Shown: positions 8,041-16,540 of the stretch, piece after piece
Position numbering within the stretch: the first letter of the stretch is position 1
Layout: the number at the start of each line of letters is the position of its first letter
Assembly (NCBI GenBank): GCA_964544475.1
Contig: CAZJBS010000001.1
Span: 186,001-250,000 of the forward strand
DNA length: 64,000 nucleotides
Origin: CAZJBS01 sp964544475
GTDB lineage: Bacteria; CLD3; SB21
Direction of reading: 5' to 3'
Notes under the pieces: generated by a model
What the model saw: only the letters and a program-made list of their open reading frames with translations
The model's database searches: none
What the model was told of the DNA's origin: nothing
Translations under genes and position numbers: made by a program

Positions 8041-9972
8041 GTGAAACAATTATTGATGACCTCGATGGGGGCGTTACTCTTCGGAGTGACGACGTCTTTT
8101 CTTGTGAAGGATTCCGGATCGTTGGACGTTTTCAATGACCCTCTGAACACCGACACGACGGCATTGTTTGCTGGCTCGGGCCAATGCGAGACGTGCCACG
8201 CCTCGAATGGCACGGCCAACTGGTCGGCGAGCTGGGGCGACGTCTCCCAAACGACGTTATGGCAGGCGTCGATGATGGCCAATGCGGGCCGTGATCCGTA
8301 TTGGCAGGCCAAAGTGACGTCCGAAGTCAGTCTCTTTCCACAGCATCAGGCATTGATCGAGGACATTTGCACGACGTGCCATTCGCCGATTGGTCGCACA
8401 CAGGCTCACTGGAATGGCGAAACGAGTTACAGCCTCGCGGCCATGCAGGCCAGCGCCATAGCCAAGGACGGCGTGTCATGCACCGTATGTCATCAGATAC
8501 AGGATGTCAACATGGGCAGTCCGGCCAGCTACGACGGCAATTATACGATCACGGACATCCGAAAGGCTTTTGGACCCTTTGACGCCATGCAAGGCGGGCT
8601 CATGCAGTCGGTCGTCAATTATCAACCTTTGTGGAGCCCGCATATGCGTTCTTCCGAGATGTGCGCCACCTGTCACACACTGATCACCGCGGCTTTCGAC
8701 AGCGCCGGCAATATCGTCGGTGAGTTCGTGGAGCAGGCGCCCTACATCGAATGGAAGAACAGCGTCTACGAGGATCAGAATGTGGAATGCCAGGGCTGCC
8801 ACATGGCGGAGCTCGATGAGCCCATCAAAGTCACCACATTGCCGCCATTCATCGATCCAAGGGACACGGTGCATCTCCATGACATGGTCGGCGGCAACGC
8901 CTTCATGTTGCAAATCCTGAAGGACAATGCGGCCGCCATTGGCGCGACCTTTACCAATTCCGCGATGGATACGACGCTGGCTCGGACGTTCCGGATGTTG
9001 AAACATCAGACGGTGGAACTCACCTTTGAGACGCAACAGCAGGGTGACACGCTGGCGGTGGAGGTTCTGGTGCGCAACAAGACCGGCCACAAATTTCCGA
9101 CCGCGTACCCCGCGCGACGCGCCTGGCTGCACGTGAGGGTGATGGACGCCACGGCAACGGTTGTTTTCGAGTCCGGCCAATACAACGCCGACGGGATCAT
9201 CACGCACGAAGATCCTTCTTTTGAACCTCACCACGACGTGATTCGTGCCGGCAACGATATCCAAATCTACGAATTGGTGGCCGCGGACTGCGCCGGTCAT
9301 GTCACGCATTCCCTGCTGAAATCCTACCAGGCCGTCAAAGACAACCGGTTGGCGCCGCTTGGTTTTCTTGAGTCCGACGCCACGTATGATACCGTCCGGA
9401 TTGTCGGCGATGCGGAAAACGATCCAAATTTCAACATTGAGAATGCCACGGAAGGCAGCGGTACGGATCGTATCACCTACCGCCTGCCGTGGCAGGGTAC
9501 CGGGCCACTGACGGTCACCGTTGAAATGGTGTTCCAGTCGGTCAACCCGCGCGCGGCCGACTATCTTTTCTCATTCAATACGACCGAAGTGAACGCGTTT
9601 GAGGCCATGTACATGGCGGCAGACAAGACACCGATCGTCATTGCGTCCGCGTCGCGCATCGTCACGTCGATCGGAAATGCCGGCATGGAGTCGCAGGGGT
9701 TTCGGTTGCGTCAGAACCATCCCAATCCATTCAATCCCGGTACGACGATAGAGTACAGCCTGGATCAACCCGCGCACGTTGAGCTGATTATTTACAATGC
9801 ACTGGGGGAAAAGGTCCGGACGTTGGTTTCGGAATGGCAATCCTCCGGAAACCGATCGGTCACCTGGGATGGACGGAGTCATCGGGGCATGGATGTCGCT
9901 TCAGGCGTCTATCTGTACCGGCTGACCGCGGGGGGAAGGTCGCTGACTCGAAAGCTGATATTGGTTCGCTGA
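8041..9972 (+). CDS. Secreted multiheme cytochrome c with T9SS-like sorting domain
   Basis: A 643-residue protein starting at GTG 8041, preceded by CGGAGA. The ORF could run from 7939, but that would overlap the esterase and hide the signal peptide (MKQLLMTSMGALLFGVTTSF). Five CxxCH haem-binding motifs occur at about residues 49, 110, 147, 208 and 250 (CETCH, CTTCH, CTVCH, CATCH, CQGCH). A beta-rich region with GHKFPTAYPARRAWL follows. The last ~80 residues (HPNPFNPGTTIEYSL to SGVYLYRLTAG and KLILVR) match the FlgD-like/type-IX-secretion C-terminal domain. It is probably exported to the cell surface for electron transfer; the redox partner is unknown. Confidence 0.92.
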   Translation: MKQLLMTSMGALLFGVTTSFLVKDSGSLDVFNDPLNTDTTALFAGSGQCETCHASNGTANWSASWGDVSQTTLWQASMMANAGRDPYWQAKVTSEVSLFPQHQALIEDICTTCHSPIGRTQAHWNGETSYSLAAMQASAIAKDGVSCTVCHQIQDVNMGSPASYDGNYTITDIRKAFGPFDAMQGGLMQSVVNYQPLWSPHMRSSEMCATCHTLITAAFDSAGNIVGEFVEQAPYIEWKNSVYEDQNVECQGCHMAELDEPIKVTTLPPFIDPRDTVHLHDMVGGNAFMLQILKDNAAAIGATFTNSAMDTTLARTFRMLKHQTVELTFETQQQGDTLAVEVLVRNKTGHKFPTAYPARRAWLHVRVMDATATVVFESGQYNADGIITHEDPSFEPHHDVIRAGNDIQIYELVAADCAGHVTHSLLKSYQAVKDNRLAPLGFLESDATYDTVRIVGDAENDPNFNIENATEGSGTDRITYRLPWQGTGPLTVTVEMVFQSVNPRAADYLFSFNTTEVNAFEAMYMAADKTPIVIASASRIVTSIGNAGMESQGFRLRQNHPNPFNPGTTIEYSLDQPAHVELIIYNALGEKVRTLVSEWQSSGNRSVTWDGRSHRGMDVASGVYLYRLTAGGRSLTRKLILVR

Positions 9973-9997
9973 CATGCACGGGAGGGCGAGAATTGTC

Positions 9998-10026
9998 TTG
10001 CTTTTTCAGGGTTGAAGTGTTATCAT
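9998..10026 (+). promoter_or_regulatory. Promoter of tRNA-Asp
   Basis: TTGCTT (9998-10003), a 17-bp spacer and TATCAT (10021-10026) lie 20 bp upstream of the tRNA 5' end. Consensus-based. Confidence 0.5.
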
Positions 10027-10045
10027 AACGCCGCCTTAGTCATTC

Positions 10046-10119
10046 GGGCACGTAGTTCAATTGGTTAGAGCACCGCCCTGTCACGGCGGAAGTTGCGAGT
10101 TCGAGCCTCGTCGTGCCCG
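10046..10119 (+). tRNA. tRNA-Asp (GTC)
   Basis: A complete cloverleaf can be folded. The acceptor stem pairs GGGCACG (10046-10052) with CGTGCCC (10112-10118), discriminator G. The anticodon stem CCGCC/GGCGG encloses CTGTCAC with anticodon GTC. The T arm is GCGAG-TTCGAGC-CTCGT. CCA is not encoded (the next bases are CGA), so it must be added after transcription. Confidence 0.95.
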
Positions 10120-10290
10120 CGAAAAATATTAATCGTCTCATAATAGTATTATCATCTGAACCCATATCCTTCATGGTGAGCGAAGTCGAACCATGAAGGG
10201 CAGGTGCAGATGTTCACCCCTCGACTCCGCTCGGGGTGAAGCTTGGCAATTCTAAGGAAATTATGTTAATCCTATTATGAGACCGTTAAT
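10120..10290. repeat. Palindrome-rich intergenic element bounded by inverted repeats
   Basis: No gene is seen here. TCTCATAATAG at 10136-10146 recurs inverted as CTATTATGAGA at 10272-10282, and both copies have partly matching AT-rich flanks. Between them lie two perfect hairpins: 10-bp arms CCTTCATGGT/ACCATGAAGG at 10168-10199 with a 12-nt loop, and 8-bp arms TTCACCCC/GGGGTGAA at 10213-10240 with a 12-nt loop. The loops carry GAGCGAAGTCGA and TCGACTCCGCTC, near complements of each other. This resembles a REP- or MITE-like interspersed element inserted between tRNA-Asp and the terminator. Only one copy is in the window. Confidence 0.6.
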
Positions 10291-10322
10291 AAAAGCCATG
10301 ATTCACATGAATCATGGCTTTT
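10291..10322. terminator. Bidirectional rho-independent terminator
   Basis: A perfect 13-bp inverted repeat, AAAAGCCATGATT and AATCATGGCTTTT, encloses the loop CACATG. The A-run and T-run on the two sides allow function in both directions. It lies 20 bp past the minus-strand gene ending at 10342 and downstream of the plus-strand tRNA. Confidence 0.85.
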
Positions 10323-10341
10323 GACTTTGTCAGCTGTTGAC

Positions 10342-13300
10342 TCAGTCGAACAGGCTGAATCCAAACAGAACGGTCAGATAAATACGCCATTCGTGACCAT
10401 TGTTGACTTCCTGATTCTTCTGAACCACTTGCCCTCCCTGGAGTTCGGATCGTAAAGGACCTTTCGAATTGAAACGATCCAAACCGTAGACTGCATTGAA
10501 CACGATACGCGTGGGGTAGACAAAGAACGAGTATAGCTCCCAACGCAACTCCGCTCCGATGTCCTTCTTGAACTTTCGGAATTGATCGAAGGTCATCCGT
10601 CCGGTCCAGGCATTGCCATATCCAAAATAGATCCCTCCGAAAACTTTGTCCACGTAGAGATGCATCAGTGTGCCGTCAATTTTGCGCCAGATGGGGAAGC
10701 GGTACGTGGTGGTAAAAACGGCCAGGCGATTGCCCTCCATACTGTAGTAGGAATAGCCCTTGAGGCCCGGTAGTCCGCCGGCGAAAAAATTGTAGAAATC
10801 ATCGACCTTGTTGGCCACCACTCCTCCTTGTCCCTCCAGTTCGAGCGTATGGTCCAGCCATGGTATTTTGACATATTCGGTGTGTCTGGCTTCCAGCCGG
10901 TGATGGTGGCCCTTTTCATAAAGTTCATTGGTGGCTCCGGTCGACGCATTAAAAGCAAAACCCTTGATAAGGTTGTCCAGATTGTAACTGTATCTCCACT
11001 CAATCTTGCGGCCACCGCGCGGATTGATCTCACCATCCACGGACGGCTTCAGCGATGAAAACTTCCAGCGCAACGAAAAGTCATTGCCGTAAAAGTACTT
11101 GATGCCGCCGGTGCTTATGCTGACCCGGCTGTCGGCATCATTCAATCGGAACTCCGTACCTTTGAGTTTGACATAGTATTCGCTGTGAGCATAGGTGAAC
11201 CGCAAGTCACGTGGCGCCATCAAACTAAGATCCACACCAGCATCCACTTCCCTGAGCTCAAAGGTATTCTTGATGACGGATTCGTATTTGATGACATTGG
11301 TTGGATCCACGTCATCCCTGAAAGTTTTCGATCGTGTCACATTGTACAACTCCAGAAAGAGGGTCGGACCGAAAGCCCCATATTCGTAGATGGCAAACAA
11401 GTCGCGGTCGAAATCGGTCAGGTTGAACAAGGCGCCGGCAAAAAAGGAAGATTTGGCCAGTACATCGCCGGAATATGTGTAGAACCCGGGCTTGAATGTG
11501 CCGTAGTCGATCCGCGCGATCGGCAACACCGCGAAGTCCAGGAACGTGTTCCGATAATGGCGCACCGAATCGAACGTGGGGAGTTTCGTGTCATCATAGC
11601 TTTTCGGGTAGGAGGCCCACCGGACAGGATAGGGCGCCGCGCCGGAATCACCGGCCGCCGCCTGCAGGTTGGGATTGGCGGATTCATATGTAGCGAAGGC
11701 ATTGTCGATGACTTTGGGGCTGGTCAGCAGGCTAAGATGGAATCCGACGCCTTTGTAGAGTACAAAGGCCAATTGGCCGCCGGCGTCGACGCTGGGGTAA
11801 AAGGCGCCCCCCATAACATTGGTCAGCAGTGCGGTCGTTCCGGTGGCCAGGTCCATTCTGTAAATGTTGTAAATGCCTGTGGCATCCGACGAGTAGTACA
11901 GGTACGTATTATCAGAGCTGAGCGCCGGAGAGCGTTCATCATAGTTTTCCTTGAGGAGGAACGTAAGTTCCGAGCCATCGGTATTGATGCGTGCAATATC
12001 ACGACCGTCGTCGGTTGACGTGTCGAAGTAGATCGTCTTTCCGTCCCTGCTGAGGATCGGCTTGTAGATCTGCCGTCCATTTGAAAACGATGTCAGCCAT
12101 TCCAATCGCAGGTTTTTCCTGGAAAAAGTCGAATCGTCGAAGTCCTTTGACAGACTTTGCAGATGGTCGGGCAAACCGGATATCTTGACCAGATTGTTTG
12201 AACCGTCCACATTGACCACTGCGACCACGAATGATCCGTCCGGACTGATCACCGGCGAAAAGGCGCGAAGGGCCTTTGTGATTCGGTATTCCGTTTTGGT
12301 GCGCCAGTCGTAGATGTAGATATCGTTGAATTGGGATTTGAATTTGTTATCGGGGAGATTCTTTGAATACACGAGCTGGGTGCCGTCGGCAGACCAGGAG
12401 GGCGCGCCTTCAACCTTGTCGATGAGTTGGGTCATTTGGCGTGAATCCAGATCGCAGAGCCACAGCGCCGTTTGACTGAGGTAGTCATTTCCCTTGTTGG
12501 ATATGAAGGCCACTTTCCGGCCGTCCGGCGAAAACGCGGGGAAGAACGTACCCGTCGCTTCGCCTTCGAGGATATCGCCCTCGACCATATTTTGAACGAT
12601 TGCATTCGTCCGGGTCGTGTAGGCTGATGTGATCTGCCCGGACCAGTCGGCATACAGCGACTGGAGGCCATATCCGGTCGCTTTCTCTATGGCACTTTCA
12701 AATCCGGTGAGTGGGTTTCGGCTCTCCTCGCAAATGCGGTCCAACACCTCTTCACCGAAGCGATCCGCCAGATAACTGACAAACGCATAACCGGAATTGT
12801 AAGCGGATTCATTGCCAATACTGTTCTTGCCAAAGGTGGACATTTGAGATAGGCTCAAAAGCTGTCCGGTCATGACGCGCGAGCGAAGGATCATGTCCCG
12901 ATGGCTGTCCCAGAATTCATAGTCAAACGACTTCTGCTGATATTGGGCGGTGCCTTCGGCAAACCACACCGGCAGGGTCACTCCGGCTATGGGATAGGAC
13001 GCTACGATGTTTGGGAATCCACGCAACACATCCTGCCGGCGCTCTTTTTCGTAGTCAATGACTTGCAGGTAGAATCCGGGAATGGAGCGGGAAAATTTCA
13101 TCATCGCCTGGATGGAAACCATGTGTGTGAATTCGTGGGCGATCACATTGCGAAGCCAGTTGTGCGTGCCGCGCAATTCGAAATCAAGGTTGGATGCCCA
13201 GATTTCGATTTTGTTGTCATAATAATACGCGCCGCCGTTTGAGTAATCGTCGGTATCGCGGATGACGAAATGAATTCTTTTCGGACGGTGGTTGTACAGC

Positions 13301-13542
13301 TTCGTGATCGGACCGTAAATCTCCTCGGCGATCTTGGCGATGACCCGGGCGGTTCTTTCCGGCCCGGTGAATCTTGCCTCAAGGCCCGAATAGGGATTGT
13401 CATGATAGTGAATATCGAAGTGTTCGGTCCGGATTGTGTACCATTTCAACTCTCCATGGGACCAGGCTTCCGGTTGACCGTGAAGGTGGTGAGCTGCGGA
13501 AAAGAGGGAAAGAAAAATCAGTGCAAAAAAGACAAATTTCAT
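10342..13542 (-). CDS. Exported metalloprotease-like / TolB propeller / outer-membrane barrel fusion
   Basis: A 1066-residue protein with a signal peptide (MKFVFFALIFLSLFSAAHHL). Residues about 30-290 resemble the peptidase MA-like group of gluzincins: HEFTH (136-140), then VWFAEGTAQY with the expected downstream glutamate. Residues about 325-640 carry TolB/WD40-like blades (AFSPDGRKVAFISNKG, PSWSADGTQLVYSKN, ALSSDNTYLYYSSDATG). The last ~370 residues alternate as beta strands and end in YLTVLFGFSLFD, consistent with an outer-membrane barrel and its C-terminal signal. The start overlaps the ArsA-like gene by 4 bp. It probably sits in the outer membrane facing the periplasm or surface; substrate unknown. 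Confidence 0.85.
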   Translation of the reverse strand: MKFVFFALIFLSLFSAAHHLHGQPEAWSHGELKWYTIRTEHFDIHYHDNPYSGLEARFTGPERTARVIAKIAEEIYGPITKLYNHRPKRIHFVIRDTDDYSNGGAYYYDNKIEIWASNLDFELRGTHNWLRNVIAHEFTHMVSIQAMMKFSRSIPGFYLQVIDYEKERRQDVLRGFPNIVASYPIAGVTLPVWFAEGTAQYQQKSFDYEFWDSHRDMILRSRVMTGQLLSLSQMSTFGKNSIGNESAYNSGYAFVSYLADRFGEEVLDRICEESRNPLTGFESAIEKATGYGLQSLYADWSGQITSAYTTRTNAIVQNMVEGDILEGEATGTFFPAFSPDGRKVAFISNKGNDYLSQTALWLCDLDSRQMTQLIDKVEGAPSWSADGTQLVYSKNLPDNKFKSQFNDIYIYDWRTKTEYRITKALRAFSPVISPDGSFVVAVVNVDGSNNLVKISGLPDHLQSLSKDFDDSTFSRKNLRLEWLTSFSNGRQIYKPILSRDGKTIYFDTSTDDGRDIARINTDGSELTFLLKENYDERSPALSSDNTYLYYSSDATGIYNIYRMDLATGTTALLTNVMGGAFYPSVDAGGQLAFVLYKGVGFHLSLLTSPKVIDNAFATYESANPNLQAAAGDSGAAPYPVRWASYPKSYDDTKLPTFDSVRHYRNTFLDFAVLPIARIDYGTFKPGFYTYSGDVLAKSSFFAGALFNLTDFDRDLFAIYEYGAFGPTLFLELYNVTRSKTFRDDVDPTNVIKYESVIKNTFELREVDAGVDLSLMAPRDLRFTYAHSEYYVKLKGTEFRLNDADSRVSISTGGIKYFYGNDFSLRWKFSSLKPSVDGEINPRGGRKIEWRYSYNLDNLIKGFAFNASTGATNELYEKGHHHRLEARHTEYVKIPWLDHTLELEGQGGVVANKVDDFYNFFAGGLPGLKGYSYYSMEGNRLAVFTTTYRFPIWRKIDGTLMHLYVDKVFGGIYFGYGNAWTGRMTFDQFRKFKKDIGAELRWELYSFFVYPTRIVFNAVYGLDRFNSKGPLRSELQGGQVVQKNQEVNNGHEWRIYLTVLFGFSLFD

Positions 13543-14759
13543 TCTGTGTCCTTGCGTGTTGAGTTTCGTGTATCCCGGGAGCGTTTAAATGATATCTCCA
13601 ACCACCCGTCGCGGTATTCCGCGCCGTCGGGCGTGTGTCCTGAAAATGAATCGGGTAAGATATAGGTTTTGATCTGATGATTCAACCGAATGATGAGTTC
13701 GTTGCCGCGCGTCGTCAATTCCACGTTTTCAGCCGAGGCAAATGGCAGTTGAACGGAAAAGACCATTTCACGCCTGGTCTTCCGAATCCGAAATGGCCGT
13801 TCGGCAAACCACAGGAGCGCGGGGTCCGTCCCGCCATATAGTGTTCGACCCAACAGGGTCAATCGCTTTTTGCCGACGACTTCATCGCGAAACAGTCGGA
13901 CCTCCCTGATGGGGAGCGGTGCAAATTGTTCGCGTATTTCAGCAAGGTATTTTTGCTGCGTCATGGACCATTCCGCAAAGTAATCGTCTCGAACAAACCT
14001 GGGGAGCAGACGGTTGACAATAACAAGATCGGTGACCATGCCGAACAAGCTGAAGTAGGTGAGAGCCCGTCGGGACTCGCTGAGGACCATCCGTTCCGGA
14101 TTCAGGACCAGGCGTGTGGACGTTGTCGTGTTCACTTCAAGAATCTGCCGGATGTCGAGAAGACGTTCGAGGACCTGCTCCCACAGGTGGGTCACTTCCT
14201 CTGGGGCCACCATATTCCGCAGGGATCGGGAAACGCGCGAGGCGGGACGGATCACAGGGGAAATGAGATATTTCTCCAAATACCGGGTAATTTTTAACGC
14301 CAGCGACACCGCCTGCGGCAAGCTGAGCAGTCGGAGGCTTTCACCGGTCGGCGCCATATCGACAATGAGGACATCGTAGCGTCTGGATTCGTAGATTTCC
14401 TTGATCCTGAGCAGGCAAAAGAGATTATCCATTCCTGGTATGGTCGCCAACTCACCGGCGAGCGATGAATCGGCCCCAAGGCTGGTCAGGAGCGAACTGA
14501 GGTAGTCACGAATTTGACCCCAATTGTTGTCGAGCTCGGTGAACGGATCGACTTCCAATGCGTCAAGACCGTCGACCACCGGCACAGTCTTGCCGCCCAA
14601 AGCGGTCTCAAAACTGTCGGAAAGGCTGTGGGCAGGATCGGTGCTGATGACCAACGTACGATAGCCCAAACCGGCACAATGCAAGGCCGTGGCAGCGGCC
14701 ATGGTGGTTTTGCCGACGCCTCCCTTGCCGGCGAAGAAAATGATGCGGAGTTTTTTCAA
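13539..14759 (-). CDS. ArsA/GET3-family ATPase
   Basis: A 406-residue soluble ATPase. Deviant Walker A GKGGVGKT (about residues 11-18), switch-region DPAHSLSDSF and VDMAPTGESLRLL place it in the ArsA/GET3 group. The C-terminal ~75 residues (REMVFSVQLPFASAENVELT onward) look like the HSP20-like domain often fused to bacterial ArsA proteins. No arsenic genes are nearby. The context (TatC, an exported thioredoxin, a barrel protein) suggests a role in membrane or exported protein handling, which is inference. The start is TTG at 14759. A five-codon ORF (ATG at 14771-14773) overlaps both the upstream stop and this TTG and could relay ribosomes. Confidence 0.9.
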   Translation of the reverse strand: MKKLRIIFFAGKGGVGKTTMAAATALHCAGLGYRTLVISTDPAHSLSDSFETALGGKTVPVVDGLDALEVDPFTELDNNWGQIRDYLSSLLTSLGADSSLAGELATIPGMDNLFCLLRIKEIYESRRYDVLIVDMAPTGESLRLLSLPQAVSLALKITRYLEKYLISPVIRPASRVSRSLRNMVAPEEVTHLWEQVLERLLDIRQILEVNTTTSTRLVLNPERMVLSESRRALTYFSLFGMVTDLVIVNRLLPRFVRDDYFAEWSMTQQKYLAEIREQFAPLPIREVRLFRDEVVGKKRLTLLGRTLYGGTDPALLWFAERPFRIRKTRREMVFSVQLPFASAENVELTTRGNELIIRLNHQIKTYILPDSFSGHTPDGAEYRDGWLEISFKRSRDTRNSTRKDTE

Positions 14760-14769
14760 GATGGACGGA

Positions 14770-15276
14770 TCATGGCTTCAGAATGGCACACATATCTTCC
14801 TCCATGGTTCCCATGGGGGATTCAACAATACGGCCGATTTCATGGTTCTCTTCGATGAAAATAAAGGTGGGCACCCTGGTGATGCGGTATTTGGCGGCCA
14901 CGCCATGACGATCCCGCTTTGTCCGATCCACACAAATCAGCGCCCATGACAGGCGCTCATTGGCCGCCGCCTCGACCACCTTGAGAAAGGACGGCAAATG
15001 GCGTTTCGAATCACCGCACCAGGTTCCCAAAACCACGTCGACGTGGATCGTACGGGTGAAGGATCGTATAGAGTCAACCCGAAGGGTGTCCAGGGTATGT
15101 TCGTCATAGTGTTCACGGAAGATCGGAAATTCCGAAAACAACTCCTCCCGGTTCACCGCTCCAATGAGCATCTCCTCGCCGTTGATCTCGACGCGGTGAG
15201 ACGTCTTCATAGCGGAAGGCGCGCAGGCGGACCATCCAAGTGCAACGGTCAGAAAGAAAAGCTGAATTGAGCGCAT
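14770..15276 (-). CDS. Exported thioredoxin-like protein, probable lipoprotein
   Basis: A 168-residue protein starting at ATG 15276 with AAAAGGAC upstream; the longer ORF to 15336 would overlap tatC. The N-terminus is a signal with a possible lipid-attachment cysteine (C18 in GWSAC). The thioredoxin-like fold shows GTWCGDSKRHLP, a monothiol CxxS active site instead of CxxC, and the cis-proline loop RVPTFIF. Lack of the second cysteine argues against an ordinary dithiol oxidoreductase and suggests a monothiol or binding role in the envelope. It starts 4 nt after the tatC stop. Confidence 0.85.
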   Translation of the reverse strand: MRSIQLFFLTVALGWSACAPSAMKTSHRVEINGEEMLIGAVNREELFSEFPIFREHYDEHTLDTLRVDSIRSFTRTIHVDVVLGTWCGDSKRHLPSFLKVVEAAANERLSWALICVDRTKRDRHGVAAKYRITRVPTFIFIEENHEIGRIVESPMGTMEEDMCAILKP

Positions 15277-15280
15277 GTGA

Positions 15281-16066
15281 TCAGTCCTTTTGGGATTTTC
15301 GTCCGACGACCCGGGAGACCCAAATACTGACTTCATACAACAGAATGATGGGTACGGCCACCACGAATAGTGTAATCATGTCGGTGGTCGGAGTTACGAT
15401 GGCGGCAACGACCAGTGAACTGATCGCGGCATGCCGCCAGTACTTGCGCATGAAGGTCGCGTTCAGGATCCCGATCTTAGTCAGAAAATAGGAGAGCACC
15501 GGTAATTCGAAAGTCAACCCGCTGACAAACATGAAGCCGCTGATAAATCCGAGATAGGCGTCCAGGTCAATCATATTCTCTATGACAATGCCGAGTTCGG
15601 CATCGATGGTGCCCATGCTCAGCAGAAAATTGAGCGTGATGGGTACCACAATGATGTAGGCAAAGGCCGCACCGATCAGGAAAAACAGAATCGTGACGAG
15701 AATCAAAGGCAAGGCATATCGTCTTTCTTTCTTGCGGAGGCCGGGCGAAATGAAACGCCACAGTTGAAAAAGAATGACCGGTAAACTGAGGATAATGCCG
15801 GTGATCAGACCGACCTGTATTTTGACCATCATGAGGCCCTGGACCTGTGTGATGACCGGACGCATTAATTCCAGAGGCGGTTTCAAGCCAGGCAACAGGA
15901 TCGGGGGATACAGGAGAAACCGGATAATGTCATTGCTGAACACAAAAGCCAGCATCATCATGGCCAGTACCGATAGTATGATTTTGATAAGCCGGCTCCG
16001 AAGCTCAGCCAGATGATCCAGGAATGTCATTTGGTGATTCTCGTCTTTGGGCAACTCATCAGCCAT
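15281..16066 (-). CDS. tatC: Sec-independent translocase subunit TatC
   Basis: A 261-residue polytopic protein with six expected membrane helices. Family hallmarks are FLDHLAELRSRLIK near the N-terminus and FQLWRFISPGLRKKERRYALP at about 103-124. TatC binds twin-arginine signal peptides and forms the core of the Tat export channel. No TatA/TatB lies next to it. It is preceded by an SxtJ-like gene (27-nt gap) and followed 4 nt later by the thioredoxin-like gene. Confidence 0.96.
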   Translation of the reverse strand: MADELPKDENHQMTFLDHLAELRSRLIKIILSVLAMMMLAFVFSNDIIRFLLYPPILLPGLKPPLELMRPVITQVQGLMMVKIQVGLITGIILSLPVILFQLWRFISPGLRKKERRYALPLILVTILFFLIGAAFAYIIVVPITLNFLLSMGTIDAELGIVIENMIDLDAYLGFISGFMFVSGLTFELPVLSYFLTKIGILNATFMRKYWRHAAISSLVVAAIVTPTTDMITLFVVAVPIILLYEVSIWVSRVVGRKSQKD

Positions 16067-16093
16067 GATTTTTCCAACTTGTATGGACGGTCA

Positions 16094-16528
16094 TCAGAAT
16101 AAGCGTTCATAGCGCTCGGTGACGGGCGCCGTATCGGGAGGCTTGTTCAACCAGTAGGTCGTAGCTTTTTTGTTGATCCGCTTATCCAGCAGGTCCCTGC
16201 CGAAAAGCCGGCTGAGCAATCCAACAGGGACAAAAAAGACCACAAACATGGTGATGAGAATAAGGCGGGAGATGACATAACCGATGGGAATTGTAAGAGC
16301 CGTCAATCCCATGTAAAGCGGCTGAATGATCTTCGGAAAAAACAAGGAGGTCAGGAAGGAAACAACGCCGCCTGCCGTCCACCACGGCCAGCTTTCCAGG
16401 TTCTTATACCAAACATAGCCCGCAATCAAAAACAAAATACCCGAAAGAATGAACCCAAAACGCCGGATAGCTTTCGGATTCCGGTCAATATGTTTGATTT
16501 CGTAAGTAATGTCTTTCAAAAAGTCCAC
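16094..16528 (-). CDS. Small membrane protein, SxtJ-like
   Basis: A 144-residue protein with about three or four membrane helices (RFGFILSGILFLIAGYVWY, GGVVSFLTSLFFPKII, YVISRLILITMFVVFFVPVG) and a conserved-looking tail, LLSRLFGRDLLDKR...TTYWL. Size, topology and position 12 nt after a carbamoyltransferase match the SxtJ family that commonly accompanies such enzymes. The start is GTG 16528 with a good AGGAG 7 nt upstream. Its role is unknown; it may tether or assist the carbamoyltransferase at the membrane. Confidence 0.8.
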   Translation of the reverse strand: MDFLKDITYEIKHIDRNPKAIRRFGFILSGILFLIAGYVWYKNLESWPWWTAGGVVSFLTSLFFPKIIQPLYMGLTALTIPIGYVISRLILITMFVVFFVPVGLLSRLFGRDLLDKRINKKATTYWLNKPPDTAPVTERYERLF

Positions 16529-16540
16529 GATACACTCCTG

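Noticed and set aside
10168..10240. CRISPR-like repeats
   Set aside because: Two different hairpins with different sequences and no regular spacers; this is a palindromic element and not a CRISPR array.
11185..12018. Plus-strand ORF of 277 codons inside the protease/propeller gene
   Set aside because: Shadow of the real minus-strand gene; composition and motifs support only the minus frame.
13539..14759. Arsenic resistance operon
   Set aside because: The ATPase lacks ArsB/ArsC/ArsR neighbours, is a single-domain ArsA/GET3-type with HSP20-like end, and its context is protein export.
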